Assembly (NCBI GenBank): GCA_964611895.1
Contig: CAZTDN010000003.1
Coordinates: 1 to 64,000, forward strand
DNA length: 64,000 nucleotides
Reading direction: 5' to 3'
Source of the DNA: JAIEOG01 sp964611895
GTDB taxonomy: Bacteria; Bdellovibrionota; FAC87; UBA2466
Below the pieces are notes generated by a model. It was not told the DNA's origin and made no database searches. It saw nothing but the letters and a program-made list of their open reading frames with translations. Position numbers and translations under genes: made by a program. This document shows positions 8,078-16,308 of this stretch, piece by piece. The first letter of the stretch is position 1; each line of letters opens with the position of its first letter.

Positions 8078-8689
8078 ATGAAAATCAAGACCGCTCTGAT
8101 AACGCTACTCGCTCTGTGTACTCAGTCCTATGCCGGAATTTGGGGCAATTGGATCGCAGGAGGTACTGCTTGCAATAACTACAACGTGGGTGTCGTCGAG
8201 AATGGAGACACGCTCTCTGTGCTCTTCGATGAGTTTGGAGTCAATATGCCCGAACGCGACGTCGGCGACGGAATGTCTGCGCGCAAATCCTGTACATTCC
8301 GAATCACGCTCACGCCGCCAAGAGGCTTTTACTTGGCCGGATTCAAGCAAGTCTACTCGGGTGGCATGATCAAAAGCGCACGCTCCAGTGCACAGCTTAA
8401 TATCCGATACAACGTTGGAGCGGCAGTAGGCCGTCCCTTGCCCATTGTCTTTCGCGAAGGGGACACTATTCGCCCTCAAGACAATGACTCGCTCTTCACT
8501 CGGACGTACGACAATAATCTCCTCGTTGCGTCGTGTGGGGCGAGCACGGTGTATGGCCTGAACATGTCGCTCACAGCGACGAGACGGAGCTACTCGGATC
8601 ATTTGATGGGAGGCTTAGACTCAGTCGATGCTGAGTTCACTCAGAAAATGATCCTCATGCCAGTGTTCCTGGCCTGCGGCCGTCCGTAA
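8078..8689 (+). CDS. DUF4360-like exported protein, copy 1
   Basis: 203 residues from an ATG with a strong GGAGGGAG site, signal peptide ending in SYAG. The pattern ENGDTLSVLFDEF, a Cys pair set (GTACNN, KSCTF), the YSGGMIKS block and the C-terminal GGLDSVDAEFTQK correspond to DUF4360-like secreted proteins of bacteria and fungi, whose function is unknown. It is followed by a strong terminator and then by a clear paralogue at 8742. It is divergent from the phytochelatin-synthase-like gene, leaving about 200 bp of shared upstream DNA. Confidence 0.75.
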   Translation: MKIKTALITLLALCTQSYAGIWGNWIAGGTACNNYNVGVVENGDTLSVLFDEFGVNMPERDVGDGMSARKSCTFRITLTPPRGFYLAGFKQVYSGGMIKSARSSAQLNIRYNVGAAVGRPLPIVFREGDTIRPQDNDSLFTRTYDNNLLVASCGASTVYGLNMSLTATRRSYSDHLMGGLDSVDAEFTQKMILMPVFLACGRP

Positions 8690-8695
8690 ACCAAG

Positions 8696-8727
8696 AAGGG
8701 GGGAGCTACGGCTTCCCCCTTTTTTTT
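8696..8727 (+). terminator. Strong intrinsic terminator
   Basis: Stem 8698-8706 pairs with 8711-8719 (one G-T wobble) around the loop TACG, which forms a very stable C(UACG)G tetraloop in RNA, and is followed by a run of eight T. It lies between the two DUF4360-like paralogues and would end transcription of the first, so the second may need its own promoter or depend on read-through. Confidence 0.9.
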
Positions 8728-8741
8728 CTCCGGAGATCACC

Positions 8742-9356
8742 ATGCGATATGTTTTCCTATTGATGCTCCTCATCACCCGGTTGGGCCAACCAAACGCTTT
8801 CGAAGACGTGGATATTCAAGGCCACTGCTCTAAACGAAACACCCAGATACTCGAAAACGGCGATGCTCTGGCAATACTTTTCAACGACTTTGGCATCGAA
8901 ATGCCTGCGGGCAGCGAAGGCGATGGGCGTAATGCCCACCGCGAGTGCGTGTTTCAGGTTCGTATCGCCTCACCAAAAAACCAATACCTCACCAGTCTCC
9001 AACAAACTTTTAGCGGTGGCATCCTCAAGAGTAAGGACGCCGTAGGTCTGCTTAAACTCGTCTTCAATGTCGACGAGCGAGTGCGCATGCCGGGCCTGAA
9101 GTGGGAAAAGGGGATTGAAATCTCACCAGAGTCTCCGGAGTCCGCTTTTGTTCACAAAGTTGAAGATATCTTGGACGAACCTGTCAGTTGCTCCAAGAAA
9201 ACTCAATATCGAGTGCGAGTCATTTTAGACGCTTCTAGAAAAAATCTCCGGGAACACTTTGTCGGCGGGCTGGACTCATTGGATTCTGAGCTCACTCAGA
9301 AACTGGAACTACGCCCCAAGTGGAAAATCTGCTCAGCCAAAAAATCCAAAAACTAG
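8742..9356 (+). CDS. DUF4360-like exported protein, copy 2
   Basis: 204 residues, preceded by CCGGAG, with a signal peptide ending near PNAF. It repeats the landmarks of the preceding gene: ENGDALAILFNDFGIEMP, GDGRNAHRECVF, FSGGILKS, and a C-terminal GGLDSLDSELTQK. The two are diverged tandem duplicates; this one has a more acidic middle and a Lys-rich end. Cysteines near residues 29, 69, 151 and 198 could form the same disulfides as in copy 1. Its stop overlaps the stop of the convergent hydrolase gene (CTAG shared at 9353-9356). Function unknown. Confidence 0.72.
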   Translation: MRYVFLLMLLITRLGQPNAFEDVDIQGHCSKRNTQILENGDALAILFNDFGIEMPAGSEGDGRNAHRECVFQVRIASPKNQYLTSLQQTFSGGILKSKDAVGLLKLVFNVDERVRMPGLKWEKGIEISPESPESAFVHKVEDILDEPVSCSKKTQYRVRVILDASRKNLREHFVGGLDSLDSELTQKLELRPKWKICSAKKSKN

Positions 9357-10453
9357 CGATATCGCCAGTAAACACCCTCAGGCGAGGAGACTTTCTCGAC
9401 CTGCGACCCATTTCGGTCTTCGGGCCCCAGAAGGCACGCCGGATCCTGAATGAGAGTACGAATCTCGCGAATCAATGGCTCCTTGGCCGCAAAATACCCG
9501 TGCCCTAAACGATCCCAGCGATGATTTATCGAGTCCACATCGAAACTTTGCACGCCGACAACAGGCACGAAATGCGCTCCAGCTCTCTTCTCAATTTTTG
9601 CAAAGTTGGCAATGCGAGAGGCAAACATGGCGGTGTCTAAAGAGGAAAAATAATGGGTCACTTGCGCCGAACGCGCCACGACGGTAGGTACCCATTTTTT
9701 GAAGTCCGACTCCCGTACATCCGGTGCAAACAACATTACTTTGCCCAAGATTTTCTTATCAAAAACTGGATCTTTTTGGATCAAGTTCATTGCTTGTAAA
9801 AAAACTTCGTTGCCCATGCTATGCACGACAAAATGGACGCTCCCCGAGGGGCGCAAGTCGACAATCTGACGAATAAAGGCGCCTAAACCACGACTATATT
9901 CCCGCAAATGATCCCGATCTTCGTAGTAAGCACTAAGCATTCCTCTGGACTTCCAGCGATAGGACCACATCTGAATAGGAAACTCGCCGATTTGCTGAAG
10001 GTCGTATCCCAACTGGGCGGTTTGAATGAGCGCTGAATCGAAACTGTTATTAAACCCATGCACAAAAACGAGAAAATCTGGCTCGTCGGCTCTTTCTGGA
10101 GTGGCTAATTCTTTGAGAGACAGGGGGACCGGCTTGCCATGAACTCGAAACTTTCCAGCTTCAGATCTGCCCGATACTTCCAACTTTCCAAAAACATGAG
10201 TTTTTCCCGGAATGTCGACGTAGCGCCATCCGAAATACAGATGTTTGGCGGCTTGGTCGACGTCGTAGTCGTCCTTGCGCTTGAGATCGAAAGCGTACTT
10301 GTTTCGATCCTGAAGAGGGCGGTCATGCTCCGCAAAATTGACACTTGTCACGACATTGGTCTTTGATCCGGGCGGCGCAATGCGTATTTTTGGCTCTGCA
10401 AGAATAGCCGGCGCGCAAAACAGCGCCAGGCATGTAAACAATCGGGTTTTCAT
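9353..10453 (-). CDS. Exported alpha/beta hydrolase, DUF900-like
   Basis: 366 residues from the ATG at 10453, signal peptide ending in AILAE. The oxyanion loop VFVHGFNNSFDSAL and nucleophile elbow HSMGN are those of DUF900-type esterase/lipase-like proteins; the Asp in LFAPDV and a late His (NHRWDRLGHGYF) could complete the triad. Substrate unknown. There is no Shine-Dalgarno sequence, but TAGTTT ends 7 nt before the ATG with TTGTGC 17 nt further upstream, so the mRNA may be leaderless. The 3' end overlaps the stop of the convergent DUF4360-like gene by four bases. Confidence 0.8.
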   Translation of the reverse strand: MKTRLFTCLALFCAPAILAEPKIRIAPPGSKTNVVTSVNFAEHDRPLQDRNKYAFDLKRKDDYDVDQAAKHLYFGWRYVDIPGKTHVFGKLEVSGRSEAGKFRVHGKPVPLSLKELATPERADEPDFLVFVHGFNNSFDSALIQTAQLGYDLQQIGEFPIQMWSYRWKSRGMLSAYYEDRDHLREYSRGLGAFIRQIVDLRPSGSVHFVVHSMGNEVFLQAMNLIQKDPVFDKKILGKVMLFAPDVRESDFKKWVPTVVARSAQVTHYFSSLDTAMFASRIANFAKIEKRAGAHFVPVVGVQSFDVDSINHRWDRLGHGYFAAKEPLIREIRTLIQDPACLLGPEDRNGSQVEKVSSPEGVYWRYR

Positions 10454-10490
10454 GGCGCGCAAACTAGCCCAAACGAAGCAACCGCACAAG

Positions 10491-11450
10491 TTACCAGTAA
10501 CAGCCCCGCTCTACTTGCAGATAGCTCGCTGGCCTTTCCGCCAGGGAAGGATATACCCAATAGCGATTAGAAATGCTTTGAATTACAAGATCTTGTTTCC
10601 AACGAGCGCCTAGCACCCCAAATAGCAGCTGGGTCGCTCCGCCGAGATGAATGCCCTGCCCCCCTAGCTGTTTGGCGCATCGGGCAAGTGGAAGCCCCAA
10701 TCCCCCGCAGCCGATAACCGCGACGTCCCATCCCCATGTGCTCTTCAGGTCAGCAAGTCTGCCAGAAAAATCCTCGTACACATCAAACACAGACCCATAT
10801 TCTTCGCTGCCTTCAAACAGATAGGGGAACTTTAATACTCGGACCTCGCAATCGGGCAAAACATCTCGATGGGCACCCCAAACCAAATCACGGTTTTGAA
10901 ACTGCTTCGAGATGGAAGCTTCAAAGGGAGAAATAACGACAATCTTTTTCCCAATCAGAGCGTCCGACCACGGCCGTTCAGCGCGAAAGGGTTCCAATCG
11001 GTTGGCCTCTGCGTAAAAAGAACAGGGGCAAAAGTGATTATAAATCTTGGTCTCCACCCAACTGACCAATCCACCAATGATATCCACCTCTCCAAGTGAG
11101 TCGATTAGCAACTGACTAAATCTTTTTAGCGTTGCCTCGTTCACGGGAAAAATACCGGCCAATTGTTGTGCGATATGCAGATCATCGAACGTGGGCACCC
11201 GAAACTGCAGTGTGTGGAACTGACGTGTCGGGATGCCTAAGTACCAACACAAAATAATGCGTTCGGTTACACCAAGCTTTCCGACCAGAAACGGGGTGTT
11301 TTGTTGCAGCGCCTCTCGGATTCGATCTCCTACTTCGCAACGATTCAAAACAGGAAGGCGATTTTTAGATTGAACGATTTTTTTCTGCAGGCTTCGCACG
11401 GGAGAAGAAGTTCCTACAGCTCGAGCGAGACGATAAAAGAACTCCATCAT
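10491..11450 (-). CDS. Unknown protein resembling polysaccharide-cluster proteins
   Basis: About 320 residues with no signal peptide. The C-terminal third has AVIGCGGLGLPLARCAKQLG and IHLGGATQLLFGVLGARW, a pattern I associate with uncharacterised proteins of exopolysaccharide or glycan clusters, perhaps glycosyltransferase-like. The middle has KKIVVISPFEASISKQF, like a beta-alpha-beta unit. No other glycan genes adjoin it, so the link is weak. Start is uncertain: ATGs at 11450 and 11447 lack a clear ribosome site. It is divergent from the pgpH-like gene. Confidence 0.5.
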   Translation of the reverse strand: MMEFFYRLARAVGTSSPVRSLQKKIVQSKNRLPVLNRCEVGDRIREALQQNTPFLVGKLGVTERIILCWYLGIPTRQFHTLQFRVPTFDDLHIAQQLAGIFPVNEATLKRFSQLLIDSLGEVDIIGGLVSWVETKIYNHFCPCSFYAEANRLEPFRAERPWSDALIGKKIVVISPFEASISKQFQNRDLVWGAHRDVLPDCEVRVLKFPYLFEGSEEYGSVFDVYEDFSGRLADLKSTWGWDVAVIGCGGLGLPLARCAKQLGGQGIHLGGATQLLFGVLGARWKQDLVIQSISNRYWVYPSLAERPASYLQVERGCYW

Positions 11451-11551
11451 TAGGCAGTGTATCACTGTCCGTAGAGTTTTCCCTCAATGACTCTCTGCGC
11501 CAGAAGCGATTCCAACCCGCCTCGCCGCATCAAAAAATAACCTCCCTAGGC

Positions 11552-13969
11552 ATGGCCACTTTTCCGATAAGAAGAGGGGGGGCTACGCACTTGCGCATCC
11601 GTTTTTCACTGAAATGGACCGGGCTTCGCACGGCGCTAAGCGCTGCCTATGCCAAAGTCTCGCGGTTCTTTGATGGAAATCACTCCGTCTCCAACCAAGC
11701 CCTCGATCAAATTATCCGCGCGCGTCGCTGGCCATTGCTGGCATTTACACTGTGTTTCAGCGCTTCGATCGCAGCACTGCTAGTCACAAAGGACCCTCGT
11801 TCTACCGCCCTGCCCGTCGTACGGGCCGGGGAAATTGCCGAAAGTTCCGTCGTATCGCCTCTGACCATCGAACTGGAACCTAAGGAAACCACTTCCAAGA
11901 ACAGAGATGAAATTTATCGCAAAATTGCCCCTATCTTCGACTATGACGACACAACGCTCGCGATCTGGGTGCAAAACTGGTCCCAAGCGTTTACTGCGAT
12001 TAGGGCAAAATACTTCACCAGCGGCGCTCCCCGTATATCCCAAATTCAACTCCTCGACCGACTGGGAGAAATTGTACGCAAGGAAACTGGGCAAACGCTC
12101 ATTGCCTCCGATCTGCTGTATCTCGCCAAAAATCACTTTTCTAAAGAGCTAGAAGGGCTCTTCCAGGAAATGACCAAGCCTCTATTGGGAAGACTCATCT
12201 CGGAAGTAGATCTTTTTCCCTCCTATTACAGTACGGGCGTAATCGTTCGACAGCTCAATCTGGGACTGAACGAAACGCTCATCAACGATGTATCCCGAAT
12301 CTGGAGTCTCGATCACGCCAGAGCCTTGATCGCTGGCCTAGCCAATACTGGGCCCCGAAAAAAAAATGTCCACGTACGCAAAGTCTCTGACATCGTTCAA
12401 CAGCTGATCGTTCCCAACCTGAAATTCAACCCCGAACTGACTGAGCGTCGAGTCACTAATGCTTTGGGGCGGCGAGACGCGCCACTCATCTTAGTGCGCA
12501 AGGGTCAGACTCTGCTGCGAATGGGGGAACGAGCTACCGAACGCCAAGCCGAACTAGTCGATGCGATCCGCGCGGCAACTTCCTTTCGTGCAACTTGGAT
12601 TCGGTTTTTACTACTCACCGGAATCCTGAGTTTGTTCTTTTACACTCTGGTGTATCTGGACCTATCCCGTAAGAGTTTTCTGCGCCTGCAATTCAAGAAT
12701 GGTTTGGTGTTTGCTGGAATTACTTCGATTTCGATTGCGCTGATGAAGTTCTCATTGCCCTACCTATCGCTGCTGACTTCCCTATTTGGAGCAAAAGGCG
12801 GTGGAGAATACCTGATCCCAGTGGCTGCAGGAGGAATTCTCATCCAGCTACTGCTGGGACGAGAGCTTGCTTTTACTTTCGTGCTTTTGGGTTCCGTTGC
12901 AGGTGGCCTAATGGTGGAACGCAGCCTTTATTATTCGATCTGGATACTGTCGGTTTCGATGATGGCGATCCAAACACTAGGGGCCTGTAAACAAAGAACG
13001 GATCTTTACAAAAGCGGCGCCTGGAGTGGTGCCATTGCAGCTTTGATGGTCCTGGCCTTTGACCTGATCCAGTCACTCGGCCTTCAATCTACTGACTGGT
13101 TCTCGATGGCGGTGCACGCCATCGGAGCATTCTTGTCCTCGGTTTTTGCGTCCCTAATAGCCGGAACCATCATCCCCGTCTTTGAGCACCTTTTGGGCTA
13201 CACGACCAATCTGAAACTTTTGGAGCTGTCCAACTTCAATCACCCCTTGTTACACAACCTAATGATGAAGGCTCCGGGCACCTACCACCACTCCGTGATG
13301 GTCGGAAGTTTGGCTGAAATTGCAGCCGATAGAATAAAAGCCAATCCACTGCTGGCGCGAGTTTCGGCGTACTACCATGACATCGGAAAAATGGCGAACC
13401 CGCTCTATTTCATTGAAAACCAATCTCCTCAGTACAACCCACACGATCATCTTTCTCCGGCAGTCAGCGCACGTATTCTCTTTTCTCACGTAAAAAACGG
13501 CGCCCGCATGGGCAAGGAACATGGCTTGGGGGATTCTATTAACGACGTCATTCAACAACATCATGGAACGACCATGGCGACTTTTTTTTACAACAAAGCC
13601 AAAGAACAGGCCCCTGCTGAAGCGGCTGACGACGTGCACGAAACTGACTACCGCTACCCAGGCCCGCGCCCCCAAAGCCGTGAGGCTGCGATTGTCATGA
13701 TTGCCGATGCATGCGAAGCCTCCACTCGCAGTATTCCCGACCCAACGCCCGCCAAAATACAGACGATGGTCAACAACATTATTACCAAACGCTTTTTGGA
13801 CCAGCAGTTTCATGACTGCGATCTCACTCTGAAAGACCTGAAAATTATTGAAGAATCGATCAGCCGAACCTTGCTCTCGCTGTATCACCAACGCATTGAA
13901 TACCCAGGACAAAAACAGGCTCTTGGTGAACCCACCGTCGAAATGTCTCGCAAAATCGTGCAAGAATAA
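11552..13969 (+). CDS. pgpH: PgpH/YqfF-type 7TM-HD phosphodiesterase (likely c-di-AMP)
   Basis: 805 residues with the PgpH order: one N-terminal helix (about 60-77), an extracytoplasmic domain (80-340), a seven-helix block (345-540) and a cytoplasmic HD domain. HD landmarks are KAPGTYHHSV (near 575), YYHDIGK (near 608), PHDHLSP, QQHHGT and MIADACEAS, which supply the metal-binding His and Asp residues. In Firmicutes PgpH hydrolyses cyclic di-AMP to pApA. It is followed after 26 bp by ybeY, the same order as yqfF-yqfG in Firmicutes. No diadenylate cyclase is in the window, so the substrate remains inferred. Confidence 0.9.
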   Translation: MATFPIRRGGATHLRIRFSLKWTGLRTALSAAYAKVSRFFDGNHSVSNQALDQIIRARRWPLLAFTLCFSASIAALLVTKDPRSTALPVVRAGEIAESSVVSPLTIELEPKETTSKNRDEIYRKIAPIFDYDDTTLAIWVQNWSQAFTAIRAKYFTSGAPRISQIQLLDRLGEIVRKETGQTLIASDLLYLAKNHFSKELEGLFQEMTKPLLGRLISEVDLFPSYYSTGVIVRQLNLGLNETLINDVSRIWSLDHARALIAGLANTGPRKKNVHVRKVSDIVQQLIVPNLKFNPELTERRVTNALGRRDAPLILVRKGQTLLRMGERATERQAELVDAIRAATSFRATWIRFLLLTGILSLFFYTLVYLDLSRKSFLRLQFKNGLVFAGITSISIALMKFSLPYLSLLTSLFGAKGGGEYLIPVAAGGILIQLLLGRELAFTFVLLGSVAGGLMVERSLYYSIWILSVSMMAIQTLGACKQRTDLYKSGAWSGAIAALMVLAFDLIQSLGLQSTDWFSMAVHAIGAFLSSVFASLIAGTIIPVFEHLLGYTTNLKLLELSNFNHPLLHNLMMKAPGTYHHSVMVGSLAEIAADRIKANPLLARVSAYYHDIGKMANPLYFIENQSPQYNPHDHLSPAVSARILFSHVKNGARMGKEHGLGDSINDVIQQHHGTTMATFFYNKAKEQAPAEAADDVHETDYRYPGPRPQSREAAIVMIADACEASTRSIPDPTPAKIQTMVNNIITKRFLDQQFHDCDLTLKDLKIIEESISRTLLSLYHQRIEYPGQKQALGEPTVEMSRKIVQE

Positions 13970-13995
13970 ACCTGACGGTGTATTAACGAGCTCAG

Positions 13996-14466
13996 ATGAA
14001 ACGCCTCTGCCGTTTAGAAATTCAAATCCTAGAAAATTGCCCCATCAGTTATCGGCGACTTCTCTCTCGCTGTGTACGCGTTTGCGTGGACAGAATCCCC
14101 CAAAAGGAGTGGAAGAAAATTCGAGGCAATAGCAGCCGGTGCAGCCTGAGCGTATCAGTTGTTTCTCCCGCTAGAATGCGAACTTTAAACGCAAAGTTTC
14201 GTGGCAAAAATCGCCCGACCGATGTGCTTTCGTTTCCCCTAGCAATAGCACCCGGATCAGACTGCGTGGGCGATGTTTTGCTTTCGTGGACGATTGCCAA
14301 AAGACAGAGCGCTCAGTTTGACAACAGCCCTCGCCGAGAACTGATGCGATTGGTGGTCCACGGGGTTCTGCATTTATTCGGATACGACCACGAGATTTCT
14401 CCTGCTGAAGAAAAACGCATGTTTCTCCTCCAAGACAAGATTTTGCGAAGCCTTACTCGCGAATAG
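13996..14466 (+). CDS. ybeY: Endoribonuclease YbeY
   Basis: 156 residues with the zinc-binding signature HGVLHLFGYDH (His122, His126, His132) and the conserved RPTDVLSFPL block at 73-82. YbeY is a single-strand RNA endonuclease that acts in 16S rRNA maturation and ribosome quality control. It directly follows the pgpH-like gene and is probably co-transcribed. Its 3' end overlaps the end of the convergent lolC/E gene by 14 bp. The N-terminal 45 residues are more basic and Cys-rich than usual. Confidence 0.93.
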   Translation: MKRLCRLEIQILENCPISYRRLLSRCVRVCVDRIPQKEWKKIRGNSSRCSLSVSVVSPARMRTLNAKFRGKNRPTDVLSFPLAIAPGSDCVGDVLLSWTIAKRQSAQFDNSPRRELMRLVVHGVLHLFGYDHEISPAEEKRMFLLQDKILRSLTRE

Positions 14467-15658
14467 CCTCTATGGGGTCGAGCTGAGCTGCCTTGAACGA
14501 GGGGTATAAAGTCGCAATAAAAATAAGCAGCGTAGAAACCAAATAAACCGCAAAAATCGACACCGGCCTTACTTCCACGGGCACTGAACGTTGGTAGTAG
14601 ATATCAGGAAACTGGTAGTTGTTCGCAATATAGTACAGCATGACAACAGATAGCAGCCCGCCGAGAACCATTCCCACCAAACCCAAGAACGCTCCCTGCC
14701 AGATAAAAATCTGCCTTATTTGCTGAGCGGAGGCGCCCAGTGCTCGCAATACCCCGATGTTCTTTCGCTTGTGGCTCACGTGCATCATCAACGTGATAGC
14801 GATATTCATCACTGCGATTACCACTGCAAAACTGAGGATGAGAAACATGGAAAACTGCTCAAGCTGCAATGAACGAAACAAAGCTTCGTTAAACTTCGTC
14901 CAACTCTGAGCCTCCCACCCTTTGGGCAACAGAGGAGCAAGTTCCTGCGCTACTTTTTCCGCGTCTCCCAATTCAGCGACCCAAATATGCCAACCCGTGA
15001 TGCGATCTTTTTTTCCGACAAAATCCTGCCCATCTAGCAAAGGAACAAAGAGATACTGCTTATCAAAGTCGTAATGCCCCGATTCAAATATCCCCGATAT
15101 TTCTACCAAATGGGTCTGAGGAACAGAGGCTAGTGCCCCTTGACGCTTTAGTGGAGAAATCAACTGCACCCGATCGCCCACCGAAGCCCCTAAGTGATCA
15201 GCCAATTCCAACCCTAATACCCCCTGAACGAGCGCAGAATGCGCGGCAGGCGGACCACCTTGCTTTAGGTTGGGTTTGATTTGTTCCCAATGAGTATCAG
15301 GAACCCCCCAAACCACAATGCCCATGGTACGGCTTTCGCTCTGGGCGATCATCTCGGTTTCCACGTAAGGCATTACTCGCTCGACGCCGGGTTGCCCTTG
15401 CAGTGCCCTTGTCAATGTCGGTTCATCTATGTGGCCTTCGGAACCAGGAAGCCTTCTGACCATGATATGGGGATAAGCGCGCAAAACACTGTCGCGCAAA
15501 GAGGTCTCCAGGCCGTACATCACCGAGAGTAAAGAACTCATTGTTCCCACCCCCACTCCGATGGCCACCCAGGCGAATAGGGTCATGGAACTAAATCGCC
15601 CTCGCTCAGTTCCCTGGAGCATGAAACGCCAAGCGATCCGTCTCACTACGGAGGACAC
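14453..15658 (-). CDS. LolC/LolE-family lipoprotein-releasing permease
   Basis: 401 residues. An N-terminal segment (RIAWRFMLQGTERGRFSSMT then a helix near 25-48) leads to a large periplasmic MacB-like domain, followed by three helices in the FtsX-type permease domain near 270-390; the ending LYPSFKAAQLDPIEAIRE is typical of the family. The likely role is extracting lipoproteins from the inner membrane with a LolD ATPase, which is not in the window. The GTG start overlaps the stop of the preceding proline-rich protein (TAGTG), suggesting coupled translation. LolC versus LolE cannot be decided. Confidence 0.87.
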   Translation of the reverse strand: MSSVVRRIAWRFMLQGTERGRFSSMTLFAWVAIGVGVGTMSSLLSVMYGLETSLRDSVLRAYPHIMVRRLPGSEGHIDEPTLTRALQGQPGVERVMPYVETEMIAQSESRTMGIVVWGVPDTHWEQIKPNLKQGGPPAAHSALVQGVLGLELADHLGASVGDRVQLISPLKRQGALASVPQTHLVEISGIFESGHYDFDKQYLFVPLLDGQDFVGKKDRITGWHIWVAELGDAEKVAQELAPLLPKGWEAQSWTKFNEALFRSLQLEQFSMFLILSFAVVIAVMNIAITLMMHVSHKRKNIGVLRALGASAQQIRQIFIWQGAFLGLVGMVLGGLLSVVMLYYIANNYQFPDIYYQRSVPVEVRPVSIFAVYLVSTLLIFIATLYPSFKAAQLDPIEAIRE

Positions 15659-16212
15659 TAATATTCCTCGGTATCGTTCGGTTGGGAGCCAAAATCATCT
15701 TGAGGCACTGGGGGAGCGACAGCCCCATTGTCAAAGTTCTGAGGAGGCCCTCCAGGTGGTTCTTCATCAAACGGAATCCCGTCTGTATCGAACTGGGGAG
15801 GGGGCGGGGGCGGGGCCACAAACTCGGGGTTTTCAAAAGCCTGAGGAGGCACTTGTTCAAAGACCGGTCCTCCGTCGGATGGGGGAGCATCGTAGGGTTG
15901 CTGCGAGGAAGGTGGGTGTGACGGCTGCGAATTAAAGGTTTCAAGACTGGGCGCAGGAGGAGTATGGGCTGCGGGAGGTGTTGGCCGCGATCCAGAAGGA
16001 GGGGCTGGGGGTCTGGCACTAGTCGGAGGGGCCACCGATCCGCCATTTCCAAACATAGGCGCACCCGGTTCTGTTGGGGAATCAGCGCCCGCCCCCGAGG
16101 GAGCCGTCAAGGAATCCGATGGCGGAGCAGCAGCAGTTCCGGCAAACCAAAGGTAGGCGCTCGCCGCTGCAACCAAACCGAATAATAGTAGCCAAATCCA
16201 TTTCTTTTCCAT
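15658..16212 (-). CDS. Membrane-anchored proline-rich protein
   Basis: 184 residues from the ATG at 16212. A cytoplasmic MEKK is followed by one transmembrane helix (about 5-25) and a low-complexity Pro/Ser/Ala/Gly domain with PPPPPP runs and an acidic tail ending in DTEEY. It could span the periplasm as an extended linker, like the linker of TonB-type proteins, but has no folded C-terminal domain. It is translationally coupled to the following lolC/E gene. Function unknown; repetitive composition makes homology hard to judge. Confidence 0.65.
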   Translation of the reverse strand: MEKKWIWLLLFGLVAAASAYLWFAGTAAAPPSDSLTAPSGAGADSPTEPGAPMFGNGGSVAPPTSARPPAPPSGSRPTPPAAHTPPAPSLETFNSQPSHPPSSQQPYDAPPSDGGPVFEQVPPQAFENPEFVAPPPPPPQFDTDGIPFDEEPPGGPPQNFDNGAVAPPVPQDDFGSQPNDTEEY

Positions 16213-16308
16213 GGTCTTAGGACCCAAACTATCGCAAAAACAAAGACGATGCGAGTCCCGAATGGAGTTTTGTGAAACGACTCCAGCAGTGTTATAGGTA
16301 GCGTCATT

